64,000 nucleotides of DNA, from the NCBI RefSeq assembly GCF_000195295.1, contig NC_015388.1:2914001-2978000 (forward strand), written 5' to 3'. The translations under genes and the position numbers were made by a program. The notes under the pieces were generated by a model. The model had not been told where the DNA came from. It saw nothing but the letters and a program-made list of their open reading frames with translations, and made no database searches. Position 1 is the stretch's first letter, and each line of letters opens with the position of its first letter. This stretch comes from Desulfobacca acetoxidans DSM 11109 (GTDB taxonomy: Bacteria > Desulfobacterota > Desulfobaccia > Desulfobaccales > Desulfobaccaceae). Positions 63,649 through 64,000 of the stretch are shown piece by piece.

Positions 63649-64000
63649 CTATTCCCTCACCCCTAATTCCTGCCGACGGATGTTATCCTCCACCCGCTCC
63701 TGTAAATGTTGTAGTCCGGCGCTGATCCGCACCGGATAGTTAGGTGGATCTTGAAGGATTTTGTACTGTGTCGGCAACTGCTCAAATTCACGTAAAAATA
63801 ATTCCCGAGAGGCGCTCAGCGGCGGCAGGGGTGCCAGCGGCCGTCCCTGGGTCATCACCGGCTGCAACAGCGGCTTGGCTTGGGAAAAAGATTCTTCCCG
63901 CAGTCCGATGACGTCCTCTGCCATCTGCCCTTGGTGCTCATAAAAACGGAAGAGCTGTTTTTTATCAACGTAGGTGACTTTGCCGGTAGACAGTTTCATC
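63649..64000 (-). CDS. nicotinate phosphoribosyltransferase, C-terminal part (cut by window edge)
   Basis: The last 117 residues or so of a gene that starts beyond base 64000. KLSTGKVTYVDKKQLFRFYEHQGQ, GLREESFSQAKPLLQPVMTQGRPLAPLPPLSASRELFLREFEQLP and YPVRISAGLQHLQERV match the tail of bacterial NAPRTase (PncB). The Met at the edge is internal, not a start. The enzyme makes nicotinate mononucleotide in NAD salvage. Confidence 0.75.
   Translation of the reverse strand, partial: MKLSTGKVTYVDKKQLFRFYEHQGQMAEDVIGLREESFSQAKPLLQPVMTQGRPLAPLPPLSASRELFLREFEQLPTQYKILQDPPNYPVRISAGLQHLQERVEDNIRRQELGVRE

Overview
This is a chromosomal segment of a Gram-negative bacterium, most likely an anaerobic, sulfur-metabolising Desulfobacterota (deltaproteobacterium) of the Desulfobacca/Syntrophobacter type. 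The assignment is inference. It rests on a ferredoxin-linked 2-oxoacid oxidoreductase, a DsrE-family gene that reads through an in-frame UGA (probable selenocysteine), tandem outer-membrane porins, a lipid-linked surface-polysaccharide cluster and many short dispersed palindromic repeats.

Layout. 0-6.2 kb (minus strand): queA-tgt-yajC, a dynamin-like GTPase, dprA and the first codons of topA. 6.2-7.3 kb: a small Cys protein, then a compact unit with a strong promoter, a 20-codon Cys-rich peptide and a terminator. 7.3-27.1 kb: a surface polysaccharide (O-antigen/capsule-like) locus with an aminotransferase, two UDP-GlcNAc 2-epimerases, a Wzz-like protein, a fused phosphoglycosyltransferase, a nucleotidyltransferase, a 4,6-dehydratase-type SDR, an SQD1-like UDP-sulfoquinovose synthase, Wzx- and Wzy-like proteins, glycosyltransferases, an AsnB-type amidotransferase and a GNAT. 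Its middle (about 16.1-19.3 and 21.7-23.0 kb) is strikingly AT-rich and looks horizontally acquired. 27.1-34.3 kb: radical SAM/SPASM protein, cupin, hydrolase, C45-like Ntn hydrolase, tRNA-Pro(CGG), an orphan oligopeptide-binding lipoprotein and a CGGC protein, separated by mobile-looking repeats.

35-43.6 kb: korB, a large pentapeptide-like membrane protein and korC, followed by trpD-trpC-[DsrE selenoprotein]-trpF-trpB-trpA. 44.5-50.1 kb: nucleoside phosphorylase, metallo-beta-lactamase-fold hydrolase, aroK-aroC-tyrA, serS. Together with trp this is an aromatic amino acid block, but trpE and trpG are not in the window. 50.2-54.5 kb (minus): a lipoprotein and two paralogous porins with clear terminators and one strong promoter. 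54.87-56.14 kb: a nested tandem array of hairpin repeats. 56.3-64 kb: lytic transglycosylase, AI-2E transporter, SWIM-like protein, DUF374 acyltransferase, DUF1992 protein, ThiC-family enzyme, DedA, and the C-terminus of a probable nicotinate phosphoribosyltransferase.

Main points for follow-up: (1) the DsrE-like gene at 40567-40881, whose TGA at 40768 stands where the family has a redox Cys and is followed by a SECIS-like hairpin; (2) the 20-aa Cys-rich peptide unit at 6545-6758; (3) the phosphoglycosyltransferase fused to the non-catalytic half of a WbpM/FlaA1-type protein, with the catalytic half encoded separately; (4) several repeat families, two of which supply the stop codon of a neighbouring gene.
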